Below are positions 46,573-54,985 of a stretch of 64,000 bases of DNA, piece by piece. Position 1 is the first letter of the stretch, and each line of letters begins with the position of its first letter. The DNA lies in assembly GCF_001425045.1 (NCBI RefSeq), contig NZ_LMDJ01000031.1:467232-531231 (forward strand). Direction: 5' to 3'. Under the pieces are notes generated by a model. That model searched no databases. It worked only from the letters and a program-made list of their open reading frames with translations, and had not been told where the DNA came from. The position numbers and the translations under genes are program-made. This DNA comes from Massilia sp. Root351 (GTDB taxonomy: Bacteria > Pseudomonadota > Gammaproteobacteria > Burkholderiales > Burkholderiaceae_D).

Positions 46573-46821
46573 ATCACGAAGCTGTCAGCGGCGGATTATG
46601 CCTCGCAATGCCAGGTAGAGCACTCCGACCTCCAGCTGAAGAGACAGGTGGCTTGTGCTTTCGATTGCAAATTATTGGGGAAATGGGCGGAATCAACATA
46701 GAGGAGGCAGGACGCCCTCGCTAGTAAATGACACTGACTAACCACCGACCTTGCCTAAAATGAAATCCAGCTGTACTCTTGGTAACTTGCCTTGGGGCAC
46801 ATACTGAAGAGGATGCCGGCG

Positions 46822-48159
46822 ATGCCACAACTTTTTAAAAATCTCCATCTGTCGAATTGGCGCCAGTATCGAGAAGTCAACATAGATTTCCATGAGCGGC
46901 TCACAGTTATCACTGGTGGAAATGGAGCCGGTAAGACCACAGTCTTAAACCTACTGAGCCGCCACTTTGGCTGGCAGGGCACAGTGGTCAGCACGCCGAG
47001 ACGTAGCGGTGGCAGCCTCAAATTTTCGACGGACAATTGGGACGACTCTGATCTGAAGAACTATTCAGAGTGGTTGGCGGCCAAAGAGGTAGCTGAGCTA
47101 GGACTCTCTACTTCGGCGGGAAAAATAGTACCGGAACTTGCACATCAAGTAAATCCAAATTTGCGCATTGGCGAGCTGACCTATGGAAGCGGCTCGGTAG
47201 CTGAGTTGCAGGTTCCTCAGAATGTTGGTGCTCAATTTCAGGTTTCCATTAATAACCAACAAAATTTGCGCGGCATGCATGTGCCGTCGCACCGCCCAAT
47301 TTTCTCGCATCAATCCGTTGAGAATATTCCTACCATTCCACGACGTAGAGATCAAGCATATCAAACCTATCTGGATATAGTGCGAGCACGCTATTACGGT
47401 GGTCACCACAATCGCACTCCTAACTATTACATGAAGGAAACACTAATTGCGTGGGCGGCATTTGGATACGGGAATTCTGTAATTGATCGCGACTCAGAAA
47501 GTCTGGAGATGTTTGAGGGTTTTCAGAAAGTCTTGGCTACCGTCTTGCCTCCATCACTGGGGTTTAAACGCATAGCTATCCGATTGCCAGAGGTCGTATT
47601 GATAACCCGCTCCGGCGATTTTTCGCTCGACGCTGTTTCGGGTGGGATCTCGTCGTTGATCGACTTAGTATGGCAGGTATTTATGTATGCTGGGGCTGAT
47701 GAAAATTTCGCGGTGACGATAGATGAGCCAGAAAATCATTTACATCCTGAACTACAGCGTACGGTACTGGGGACGCTCTTAACTGCTTTTCCTCATATTC
47801 AGTTTATCTGCGCAACGCATAATCCATTTATCGTTACTTCGGTTCCTGATTCATCTGTTTATGCGCTAAGGTATGGGCAAGACCATAAGGTCATATCCGA
47901 GCTTCTTGATTCTGCTGATAGGACCGGATCTTCGAATGAAGTATTGCGAGATATTTTAGGGATGCCTTCATCCTCACCGACTTGGGTCGAAGAAAAGCTG
48001 CGTCAAATCCAGTCCGAATTGGCTATAAGAGAGGTTACCCCAGCATTGATTGAAGAATTGCAGGAACGCTTGGCGAAGTATGGTTTGCAGCGATACGTGC
48101 CGACGGCTTTAGCTCAAATTGTAAAGGATCAATTGTCAAATGCTCAAGTTGAACCGTAA
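46822..48159 (+). CDS. AAA/SMC-type ATPase of a Septu-like defence module (PtuA-like)
   Basis: The 445-residue ABC-type ATPase has Walker A GGNGAGKTT (32-40), a signature-like SGGISSL (near 272), Walker B FAVTIDEPENHLHPE (near 297-311) and the switch His in CATHNPF. The ATG at 46822 has GAAGAGG upstream; ATG at 46813 and TTG at 46792 are less likely. It overlaps an HNH gene by 20 bases, the PtuA-PtuB layout of Septu antiphage systems. AT content is higher than in neighbours, suggesting separate acquisition. Confidence 0.82.
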   Translation: MPQLFKNLHLSNWRQYREVNIDFHERLTVITGGNGAGKTTVLNLLSRHFGWQGTVVSTPRRSGGSLKFSTDNWDDSDLKNYSEWLAAKEVAELGLSTSAGKIVPELAHQVNPNLRIGELTYGSGSVAELQVPQNVGAQFQVSINNQQNLRGMHVPSHRPIFSHQSVENIPTIPRRRDQAYQTYLDIVRARYYGGHHNRTPNYYMKETLIAWAAFGYGNSVIDRDSESLEMFEGFQKVLATVLPPSLGFKRIAIRLPEVVLITRSGDFSLDAVSGGISSLIDLVWQVFMYAGADENFAVTIDEPENHLHPELQRTVLGTLLTAFPHIQFICATHNPFIVTSVPDSSVYALRYGQDHKVISELLDSADRTGSSNEVLRDILGMPSSSPTWVEEKLRQIQSELAIREVTPALIEELQERLAKYGLQRYVPTALAQIVKDQLSNAQVEP

Positions 48160-48784
48160 ACCACTCGCCCAAGACATCGAAGCGTATTTACAAGCTCGAA
48201 AGGCTGATCTGCTGGCTTGCTTGGACGCTGGCGTGAAGCTCAGTGGTGCCGTTGCTGGGGCTTATCGATATGCTGCGCTAAAGGCGCACTTAGTGGTAGA
48301 GGCGCATGGGAAGTGCATGTACTGCGAGTCAAAAATAACCCATCTGTATTTCGGTGACGTGGAGCACATTCGGCCAAAATCTGTATTCCCCAGAGCGCGC
48401 CTGGACGTCGAGAATTTGGGGCTGGCCTGTGCTATTTGTAACAATAATAAGGGTGACTATTGGGATGCTCTGTATCCAGTGTTGGACCCATACTCGGATT
48501 CGACGCAAGATGAAATATTTGCTTTGGGACACTTCGTTATGCATCGACCTGGTAGAGGTAGAGCAAAAATCACAATTGCACATTTGGACCTGAATAGGGC
48601 GGCATTGTTGGAACGTAGAAAGGAACGTTTGGAGCTGATTCAGCCACTCGCGGATCAATATGCAGACGCCCCGGCGGGTCCTTTGAAAGACCTGCTTAGG
48701 TCGGAGCTACGACGGCAAACTTCGGCAGACACCGAGTACTCACTGATATCTCGGGCTTTTCTTAGTGCCGCGGGGATCGACTAA
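48140..48784 (+). CDS. HNH nuclease of a Septu-like module (PtuB-like, TIGR02646-type)
   Basis: The 214-residue protein has CMYC (59-62), DVEHIRPKS with His76, and CAICNNNKG (97-104), a zinc-bound HNH fold as in the TIGR02646/PtuB group. It would act as the DNA-cutting effector with the upstream ATPase. It starts inside the ATPase gene, so translation is coupled. From 48785 to 48956 I see no gene. Confidence 0.82.
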   Translation: MLKLNRKPLAQDIEAYLQARKADLLACLDAGVKLSGAVAGAYRYAALKAHLVVEAHGKCMYCESKITHLYFGDVEHIRPKSVFPRARLDVENLGLACAICNNNKGDYWDALYPVLDPYSDSTQDEIFALGHFVMHRPGRGRAKITIAHLDLNRAALLERRKERLELIQPLADQYADAPAGPLKDLLRSELRRQTSADTEYSLISRAFLSAAGID

Positions 48785-48956
48785 TCAAAGTCAAGCATAA
48801 AGGGTTCACATAATAACGCGACTTTCCGCTATTTCGTGCGCGAATGCTATGACTGTGAGAGTGGGACAGCATGGATCATGTGGCCGAGCACCGACACAAG
48901 GATTTTCATTCGTTGCTCCAGTAGATTGAGGAAATTGCATTGGCACATTTTCCTCG

Positions 48957-49670
48957 TCAGATAGATCTGCCGGTTTGTTTGTCGTTGAGCGGCGCGAACT
49001 CATCATCTCCTTCTGGTCGCTGACCGTTTTTCAGGTGCCGCGCGTTTTTGTCTCTCTCGGGGTTGTCGGGCATGGCGTTCGCCCTGCGTTCTAACGATGC
49101 CCGGACAATGCGGACCGCTTTCGTTGTCCCGCGCACCGTCTTTTTGAACCTCGATTTCTCGACGATCAACTGGCTTGGCGTCATGGCCTCGTCGATGCAC
49201 AAGGTCTCCAGCATGGGCATTAGTTGGTCCACCTTCTCGATCAGCTCCAGCAGTCTGCGGTCCAGCATCGAGAACACCTTCGCTTCGAATTGCAGTGGTT
49301 CGACATCATAGGTGGCGAGGGCGCTGATGCCGTGCGACGTGCACTTCGCTTCCGCATCGACGAGCGCCTGGTTCAAGCGCGCGAGCCGGGTGTCGAGCAT
49401 GGTCCGAAGTTCCTGTTCAATGCGACCCACTTCGGCGTCGGCCACCTTCATGCGGGCGAACACGGTGATGTAGTGGAAGTTGATCTGGGTAATCTCGAAG
49501 CAGCGTAGGTACAGCCGCTTGCCTTCGGGGCTGTGCAGGGTGACGCTCACCTTCCTGCTGGCCGATTCAATGCGGTCCGTCTTTGCCGCTGTTTGGCGCG
49601 CCAGCAGTTTGCGATTGGTGGCGCTGTGCTCCGCGCTGACGAGAACAGGAGTGTCGGCATGCGAGTTCAT
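48957..49670 (-). CDS. DUF1845/AcaB-like conjugative element protein
   Basis: The 237-residue protein has VSVTLHSPEGKRLYLRCFEITQINFHYITVFARMK and LATYDVEPLQFEAKV, resembling DUF1845/AcaB-type proteins carried by integrative elements and IncA/C-like plasmids, where AcaB is a regulator. Two starts are possible: ATG 49670 after GGTGA (chosen) or ATG 49730. It faces the 50076 gene across a 405-bp control region. Confidence 0.6.
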   Translation of the reverse strand: MNSHADTPVLVSAEHSATNRKLLARQTAAKTDRIESASRKVSVTLHSPEGKRLYLRCFEITQINFHYITVFARMKVADAEVGRIEQELRTMLDTRLARLNQALVDAEAKCTSHGISALATYDVEPLQFEAKVFSMLDRRLLELIEKVDQLMPMLETLCIDEAMTPSQLIVEKSRFKKTVRGTTKAVRIVRASLERRANAMPDNPERDKNARHLKNGQRPEGDDEFAPLNDKQTGRSI

Positions 49671-49744
49671 GGTGTCACCGTTCGAAGTAGGGACGTTGGC
49701 AGAGGATAGCCGGGTATCGCGATGGCTCATAGTGGAAATGTCGC

Positions 49745-49764
49745 CGAAAACCGTACTGTTTTCG
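49745..49764. promoter_or_regulatory. 20-bp operator-like palindrome
   Basis: CGAAAACCGTACTGTTTTCG is symmetric apart from one base pair. It lies in the long divergent region (49671-50075) upstream of both the AcaB-like gene and the 50076 gene. The rest of that region shows no gene. The CI-like repressor of the element is a possible binder. Confidence 0.5.
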
Positions 49765-50075
49765 CCTTACCCTGACCAACATCCACCAGCGCGCGTATCG
49801 ATGTAAATCCGGTGTACAAAATTTGACGGATGCTGCCAGGCCGCCTAGATTTCCTTGAACGGCGCCCTTCGCGTTCTCCCTGCAAAACCGCATTGTGCGG
49901 ACGCTGGCGCCGACCTCAGATTCTTCCGATGGTAGCTGGCAGCCCATCGAACGCGGCTTGCCGCGGCAGCATAGCCAGCATGTCAATCAAGGGTATCCAA
50001 CCCCTGTCACCCCCATGGGACAAGCTCCCGTGCGGGCGATTGTCCCGTTCATTCATTTTTGTTACGGAGGCAATC

Positions 50076-50591
50076 ATGGAAGAAGTCTTCCTGAGCAATC
50101 AATCCGATTCAAACGTGGCCCCAGTTGTGCCCGACGAGCTGCTCGACGAAGGGCCTGTCGAGGAGTTCACCGAGGAAGAGGTTGTGTGTCTGCACTGGTG
50201 GCTGCTGCGCAAGGTGCGCCTGCTCGGTGTGGCCAGCACGCCCTTGGCGGAAAAATTCGAGATCGTACGCTGGGTGTTTACCGATCCGTCGCGCGACCGG
50301 CAGCCGTTCTCGTTCGTGAACTGCCTGCGCGTGGTCGCGTGCAGCCCATTGTCCGAGTTGCCCTATGTCGGTGCCCACGACGCGGGGGAAGTGCGTGCCT
50401 GGATCGGTGCCCAGTTGCGGCGTTGGTTCGAGGCGTCATTGGCAACCTATCCGGAATGGGTGCGGCACGCCGTGATGTCGAACCCGGAGTGGGTCGCCGA
50501 TCGCCTGGCGGTCAATCCGCAGTGGATCAACGAGCAGATGCGCCGCCACGATGAACGGGGTGACCTGTTCTCGCAGGACCAAGCCGCGTGA
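50076..50591 (+). CDS. Element protein of unknown function with three PEW repeats
   Basis: The 171-residue acidic protein is not recognised. Near residues 124-156 it has three tandem 11-residue units: YPEWVRHAVMS, NPEWVADRLAV, NPQWINEQMRR. ACGGAGG five bases before the ATG is a strong start signal. It overlaps a possible upstream reading of the next gene and is 14 bases from its chosen start, so it begins the 50-52.8 kb transcription unit. Confidence 0.6.
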   Translation: MEEVFLSNQSDSNVAPVVPDELLDEGPVEEFTEEEVVCLHWWLLRKVRLLGVASTPLAEKFEIVRWVFTDPSRDRQPFSFVNCLRVVACSPLSELPYVGAHDAGEVRAWIGAQLRRWFEASLATYPEWVRHAVMSNPEWVADRLAVNPQWINEQMRRHDERGDLFSQDQAA

Positions 50592-50605
50592 AGCAAGGAG
50601 GCGCT

Positions 50606-51619
50606 ATGACAACGGATCAAGACGATTTCGAGCGTCGTTTTCAGGCGGCTCGCACCAGTGCCTACGGGCGGTGGACACCACTGCTGCTAGCGCTGGGCGT
50701 GGACGAGAAGGTGCTGAACCGGCGCAACCAGCCATGCCCGATCGCGGCATGCGGTGGCACGGATCGGTTCCAGTACACCGATAAGTTTGGCGATGGCAAC
50801 TACATATGCCGCGCCTGCGGCGCCGGCGGCGGCTTCAAGCTGCTGATGGGGTACTTCGGATGGGGCGCGGGCACCGCGTTGCGCCATGTCGAGCGCAGCC
50901 TCGGGTTGTTGCCGGCCTCGCCGCAGGTGCCGGGACCGGTCAAGGATGCGCGCAGGCTGGTGCATCGAATACTGGCCGAAACCGGACCGATCGCCGCGGG
51001 CGACGAGGTGGACCGCTACCTGCGTTTCCGTGGCCTGGGTATGGACGGCTACCCGGAGACGCTGCGCATCCATCCGGCGCTGGGCTACTACGAATTGGAG
51101 CAGGGCACCGGCAAGGCGCGTCTCGTGCGCCACTTTCCGGCCCTGGTGGCCGTGGTGCAGGACCAGGGCGGACAGGTGGTGTCGCTGCTGCGCACGTATC
51201 TGCAGGATGGCCGCAAGGCGCTGGGGACGCAGTCCAGGAAGCTCCTGTGCGGCGGCGTCAACGGTGCGGCCATCAGATTGGGCGAGCCTGATGGCGAGCT
51301 GGCGGTGTGCGAGGGCGTCGAGACTGGCTTGGCGATTCTGAAGCGTACCGGCCAACCGGTGTGGGCCGGGATTTGCGCCAGCAACCTAGAACGCGTCTGG
51401 GTACCCGACCAGGTGACCCGGCTGCGCATCTACGGCGACAACGATGCCGACGCCATGTTCGACGGCCAAGCCGCCGCATATGGTCTGGCGCGGCGCTACA
51501 TGAAGTGCTGCCGCCACGGGGAGGGCCGTCAGGCAGAAGTGTTCATCCCCCGTATCGCCGGCGCCGACTGGGCCAACGTGTCCGAGCGCTGCGCCGCGCA
51601 GGAGGGATTGGCGGCGTAG
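50606..51619 (+). CDS. Primase-like zinc-ribbon/Toprim protein
   Basis: The 337 residues combine an N-terminal primase-type zinc ribbon (CPIAACGGTDRFQYTDKFG...YICRACGAGG) and a C-terminal Toprim_3-like domain with the acidic CEGVETGLAI and YGDNDADAM. The arrangement matches primase-helicase N-terminal halves found on P4-like and conjugative elements; no helicase domain is present. Probably primes the transferred strand. AAGGAGG precedes the ATG at 50606. Confidence 0.8.
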   Translation: MTTDQDDFERRFQAARTSAYGRWTPLLLALGVDEKVLNRRNQPCPIAACGGTDRFQYTDKFGDGNYICRACGAGGGFKLLMGYFGWGAGTALRHVERSLGLLPASPQVPGPVKDARRLVHRILAETGPIAAGDEVDRYLRFRGLGMDGYPETLRIHPALGYYELEQGTGKARLVRHFPALVAVVQDQGGQVVSLLRTYLQDGRKALGTQSRKLLCGGVNGAAIRLGEPDGELAVCEGVETGLAILKRTGQPVWAGICASNLERVWVPDQVTRLRIYGDNDADAMFDGQAAAYGLARRYMKCCRHGEGRQAEVFIPRIAGADWANVSERCAAQEGLAA

Positions 51620-51682
51620 CACGCGCCAGGAGGTTGATGTAGGCAGGCCGCGAGGCCAAGGAGGTGGCGCATCCGCGCCGAT

Positions 51683-51754
51683 GCGGCAGCGATGCCGCGT
51701 ATTGCAACCCTGCGGGGGACCGTCCCCGGCAGGGGAGGTCCGTCCGCTTTTTTT
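51683..51754 (+). other. Structured leader before the DUF932 gene
   Basis: Two consecutive hairpins, GCGGCA/TGCCGC (51683-51698) and CCCTGCGGGGGAC with GTCCCCGGCAGGG (51708-51734), then T7 at 51748-51754, 18 bases before the DUF932 ATG. It could be an attenuator or intrinsic terminator. Confidence 0.45.
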
Positions 51755-51772
51755 GATGACTGGAGACATATC

Positions 51773-52840
51773 ATGAAAACAGGACGTTCCCTGATGGACC
51801 TGGCGGCAGAACTTGAACGCCAGGCGGCGGCCAAGCGCGATCTGATCGTGCCGGCCAAGAAGATGCGCGGTGAAACCACCGCTGCCGGGCAGTTTCGTCT
51901 GGTGATCGACGAGGCCGGCGGCGAAGCGCGCTATCCGCTGTGCGACTTTGTTTGCGGGCAGTTGGCCAAGAAGCTCGACATTCCGCTGACCTACTTCAAG
52001 CGCATGCGGGAATATTATCCGGAGCTGCTGGACCAGAATGTCAACGGCTGGCTGCGCATCAATAGCCCCGATAGCTATTTGGTGCGCACGCTGGACGGCT
52101 ATGCCCGCGCATTTTTGTCCACGCGCTACCGCCGGCTGGACAACTTCGATTTGGCGAAAAGTATCGTCCCGGTTCTGCAGCAGCTACCCGGGGCGCGCTT
52201 CGAGTCGGTCGAACTGACCGCCAGGAAGTTGTACATCAAGGTGGTGAGCTCGAAGATCCAGTGCGAGGTGGCGCCGGGCGACGTGGTGCAGGCCGGGGTC
52301 ATCGTCAGCAATTCGGAAATCGGTTGCGGCACGCTGCGGGTCGAACCGCTGCTGTTCCGCCTGGTGTGCAGCAACGGCCTGATCATGGCCGACCGTGCCA
52401 TGCGCAAGAACCACGCCGGACGCAACCTGGTATCCGACGATGACGAGGTGCTGGTGTACCAGGACGACACCCTGGAGGCCGACGACAAGGCCATTTTCCT
52501 CAAGGTGCGCGACCTGGTGCAGACGGCGGTCTCCGACGTGACGTTCGAGCTGATCTCGGAGAAGATGCGCAAAACCATGGGCATCAAACTGGTCGGCAAC
52601 CCGGTCAAGGCGGTCGAGTTGCTCGCCAACCGCTATGCCTTGAACGAGGCCGAGTGCGCCGGCGTGCTGCGGCACCTGTTCGGCGAGCGCGAGTTGACCG
52701 GGTACAGCCTGGTCAACGCGGTCACCGGTTTCTCGCAGGAGGTCGACGATTACGATCGCGCGACCGAGTTCGAGGAGTTGGGCGGCAAATTGTTGGCGCT
52801 GTCGGCCGCTGAATGGCGGCCGATCGCCGAAGCGGCATAG
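51773..52840 (+). CDS. DUF932 domain protein
   Basis: The 355 residues match the DUF932 (phage/plasmid-like protein) fold: YPLCDFVCGQLAKKLDIPLTYFKRMRE, YRRLDNFDLAKSIVPVL, VSNSEIGCGTLRVEPLLFRLVCSNGLIM. Common on conjugative elements and phages; role unknown, sometimes linked to DNA handling. TGGAG seven bases before the ATG sets the start. Confidence 0.85.
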   Translation: MKTGRSLMDLAAELERQAAAKRDLIVPAKKMRGETTAAGQFRLVIDEAGGEARYPLCDFVCGQLAKKLDIPLTYFKRMREYYPELLDQNVNGWLRINSPDSYLVRTLDGYARAFLSTRYRRLDNFDLAKSIVPVLQQLPGARFESVELTARKLYIKVVSSKIQCEVAPGDVVQAGVIVSNSEIGCGTLRVEPLLFRLVCSNGLIMADRAMRKNHAGRNLVSDDDEVLVYQDDTLEADDKAIFLKVRDLVQTAVSDVTFELISEKMRKTMGIKLVGNPVKAVELLANRYALNEAECAGVLRHLFGERELTGYSLVNAVTGFSQEVDDYDRATEFEELGGKLLALSAAEWRPIAEAA

Positions 52841-52859
52841 CTTGTGATGCAGTAGGGAA

Positions 52860-52906
52860 GGGGCCGGGCTGCCGGACGCGCTTGTCGGCGCGCCCGGCGC
52901 GGCCCC
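52860..52906. terminator. Large GC hairpin between convergent genes
   Basis: GGGGCCGGGC pairs imperfectly with GCGCGGCCCC across a 47-bp span between the DUF932 stop and the CI-like repressor stop. No T run on the + side, so termination is only likely. Confidence 0.4.
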
Positions 52907-52943
52907 GGATCTGCTGCAATCGAAACGAGTTGCTGGACGAGGC

Positions 52944-53642
52944 CTAGAGTGCGGTGACGCTTACCACTAGCAGCACGCGACCCAGTACCGTCAGCTTGGC
53001 GGCGGCGCCGTCGGCGTCCCTGAGCAGACTGTCGGCGTAGCGGGCGTTCTCGCAGCGCAGTAGCAGGCCTTCGCCAATGCGCCGTTCGACATGTCGGACC
53101 AGGGTCTGGCCGTCGTAGGCGAGCAGGTAGATGCCGTTGCAGGTGACGCGTCTCTGGGTATCATCGTAGAAGAATGGGGTGCCCTCGGGGATGAGGGGCG
53201 CCATCTCTGCTCCCCGCATGATGCCGGCCTTGCGGGCGGCGCTGGCGCCGATAGGCGCCAGCAGCGCGCCGACCCAGTCGGCCGGTGGCGGGCCGTCCGG
53301 ATACAGTTCGGCCAGGAGTGCCCGATGCAAGCGGTCGTACGGGCAGTCCAGTCGGTGCTGCAGCAGGCCGAGCAGCCAGTGCGCATCGACGTTGAGCTGC
53401 AGGGCCAGGACCGCCAGTGAAGCCAGGTCCGGCAGGCCCGGCTGGTCGGCGTCGATCCAGCGCGCCACGGTTTGCATGGCCCGGCCGGTCAGGACGCTGA
53501 GGTAGCTAGCGTACTGGTGGGCGGGAATGTCGCGTGCAGCCAACTCAGCAATAAGCCGGTTGCGCAGCCCCGGCACCAGGCGTAGGTCAAGGTTTCTGGC
53601 TTGGTCGCGGGTGAGCGGCGCGCGGCGCTGGTCTGGCTCCAT
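52944..53642 (-). CDS. CI/LexA-like repressor with degenerate S24 domain
   Basis: The 232 residues have an HTH-like N-terminus (GLRNRLIAELAARDIPAHQYASYLSVLTGRAMQTVARWI) and a C-terminal S24-like fold (about 140-230). The self-cleavage Ser would sit in GdSMxP, but the sequence is GAEMAP (E146), and the expected Lys is Arg (LVRHVERR). It thus resembles phage-type repressors without autoproteolysis. Divergent from the FlhD-like gene across repeats at 53687-53809. Confidence 0.72.
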   Translation of the reverse strand: MEPDQRRAPLTRDQARNLDLRLVPGLRNRLIAELAARDIPAHQYASYLSVLTGRAMQTVARWIDADQPGLPDLASLAVLALQLNVDAHWLLGLLQHRLDCPYDRLHRALLAELYPDGPPPADWVGALLAPIGASAARKAGIMRGAEMAPLIPEGTPFFYDDTQRRVTCNGIYLLAYDGQTLVRHVERRIGEGLLLRCENARYADSLLRDADGAAAKLTVLGRVLLVVSVTAL

Positions 53643-53686
53643 GAGGCGCTTTGGTCCTATTTGCAGGATGGATCGCGGGCAATTTG

Positions 53687-53809
53687 TAGCAGTTGCTAGC
53701 TTTCGCAGGCGGTGCGTTTCAAGTTGCTATATGGCTGTAGGATCTACCGATCCAGTTGGTGCCGTCAAGCGGCCTTCGTTTTTGCAGTGCACAGCGGGAG
53801 CAGTTGCTA
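53687..53809. repeat. Three AGTTGCTA repeats in the repressor/flhD control region
   Basis: AGTTGCTA occurs at 53691-53698, 53722-53729 and 53802-53809; two copies are within the longer AGCAGTTGCTA, the first forming the dyad TAGCA-GT-TGCTA (53687-53698). A second repeated string, GCTTTCGCAGG, starts at 53699 and 53839. Likely operators for the adjacent repressor. The 317-bp gap 53643-53959 otherwise holds no gene. Confidence 0.6.
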
Positions 53810-53959
53810 TTGACCGGTAAAACGGTGCGGTGTAGCCTGCTTTCGCAGGTGGCGGCCTATGCTGCATCGCATGGCGAGCGCCCAGCATACGCCGTTGTTT
53901 TTTCAAAAAACCAGTGATGTGACCATGCCCGCACGCGCGGGCTTCACGGAGTAGCCATC

Positions 53960-54289
53960 ATGGACAACGCCATACACCTGACGGACGTGCAGCAGTTGAA
54001 CCTGAACTTCTTGTTGACGATCCAGGCGGGCCTCAAGCACGACCGAATTGCCGCCAGCTACAAGTTCCACCTCGACCCGGATTGCGCGGCGCTCCTGGGC
54101 GCCATGAATGCCAGCGACCTTGTCGCGCTGGCGGCGAATATGCCGCACGAAAGCCTGTTCCAGCCCATTGGCAATCTGACTTCCTTGCTGGCCGCGCCGC
54201 ACGGCTTGGCCGTGACGCTGTGCACGGTCGGGGCGGGGCGTCCAAGTTGCTCCGCTCCGAGCGCGGTGGTTGCCGCGGCGAACGCGTGA
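53960..54289 (+). CDS. flhD: FlhD-like transcriptional activator subunit of the element
   Basis: The 109-residue helical protein aligns in outline with FlhD: INLT/LNFLLTIQAGLKHDRIAASYKFHLD...ALLGAMNASDLVALAANMP. Followed after 10 bases by an FlhC-like gene. No flagellar genes are present. On SXT and IncA/C elements the related SetCD and AcaCD pairs switch on transfer genes, so the same job is inferred. GGAG eight bases before the ATG. Confidence 0.78.
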   Translation: MDNAIHLTDVQQLNLNFLLTIQAGLKHDRIAASYKFHLDPDCAALLGAMNASDLVALAANMPHESLFQPIGNLTSLLAAPHGLAVTLCTVGAGRPSCSAPSAVVAAANA

Positions 54290-54299
54290 GGCCGCCAAC

Positions 54300-54911
54300 A
54301 TGGCCGCCCCCGAAGCTGACCAATTCATCCGCGCGCTGCATCTGGCCCGGGAATGCATCGCGCTCGGCGCGCGCCTGGGTACTGCATCCCAGGTGACCGG
54401 CCTGCGCTCCTCAATGCTGCGCACCTATTTTTTCCGCCACGGCGGCTCCATTAACGGCCGTCGGCCGGAATCGAGCGAGTGGGTCCACTGGGGCAATCTC
54501 TGCCTGCGCGCGGAAGCGTCGGAGTTCGCCAGCATCTTCTCGACCCTGCATGAACAGTACCGCTGCCTGCCGGCCGACGCGCTGGTCATTGCCTACCGGA
54601 TGTACGCCGAGCGCTGCCCGCGCAAGCCCACGGTCTCGTTCGACCGGGCTTTCGCGCTGGTGTGCGACTTGCTCGGCATCTGGCTGCGTAAGGAGGCGCG
54701 CCTGGCGATGCATCGCTGTCCGCAGTGCCGAGCGCGCTACGTGGCTGAGATCGGCGCGCCGCCGCCGCGCGAGTCAGGCTGTGTGTTCTGCCATCTGCTG
54801 CAGCGTTACCCCCTCGACGCGCGCGTGCAGGCGCACTATGTGGCCAGGCGGGCGGACTTGCCTCCCATCCTGGCCCGGCCGGACGGCGCCGGCCCGGAAA
54901 AAGCGGCGTAA
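54300..54911 (+). CDS. flhC: FlhC-like transcriptional activator subunit of the element
   Basis: The 203-residue protein has the FlhC four-Cys zinc site, C140-PQ-C143 and C161-VF-C164, at almost the same positions as in E. coli FlhC, and RTYFFRHGGSINGRRPESSEWVHW near residue 50. It should form a hetero-oligomer with the upstream FlhD-like protein. The ATG at 54300 is used; a TTG at 54270 overlaps the FlhD gene. Confidence 0.82.
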   Translation: MAAPEADQFIRALHLARECIALGARLGTASQVTGLRSSMLRTYFFRHGGSINGRRPESSEWVHWGNLCLRAEASEFASIFSTLHEQYRCLPADALVIAYRMYAERCPRKPTVSFDRAFALVCDLLGIWLRKEARLAMHRCPQCRARYVAEIGAPPPRESGCVFCHLLQRYPLDARVQAHYVARRADLPPILARPDGAGPEKAA

Positions 54912-54985
54912 TCTCCTGTTTTTCCGCATGGACGTGCGCCAAGGCCGGGCCGACACTGGAAGCCTGCCAACTACGGAGCCTTGCC

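Noticed and set aside
46822..48784. Retron with ATPase and HNH effectors
   Set aside because: No reverse transcriptase gene or msr/msd-like RNA lies in the 250 bases before or 170 bases after the pair.
53960..54911. Chromosomal flagellar master regulator
   Set aside because: No flagellar or motility genes are nearby and the pair sits among conjugation genes, so an element regulator is the better reading.
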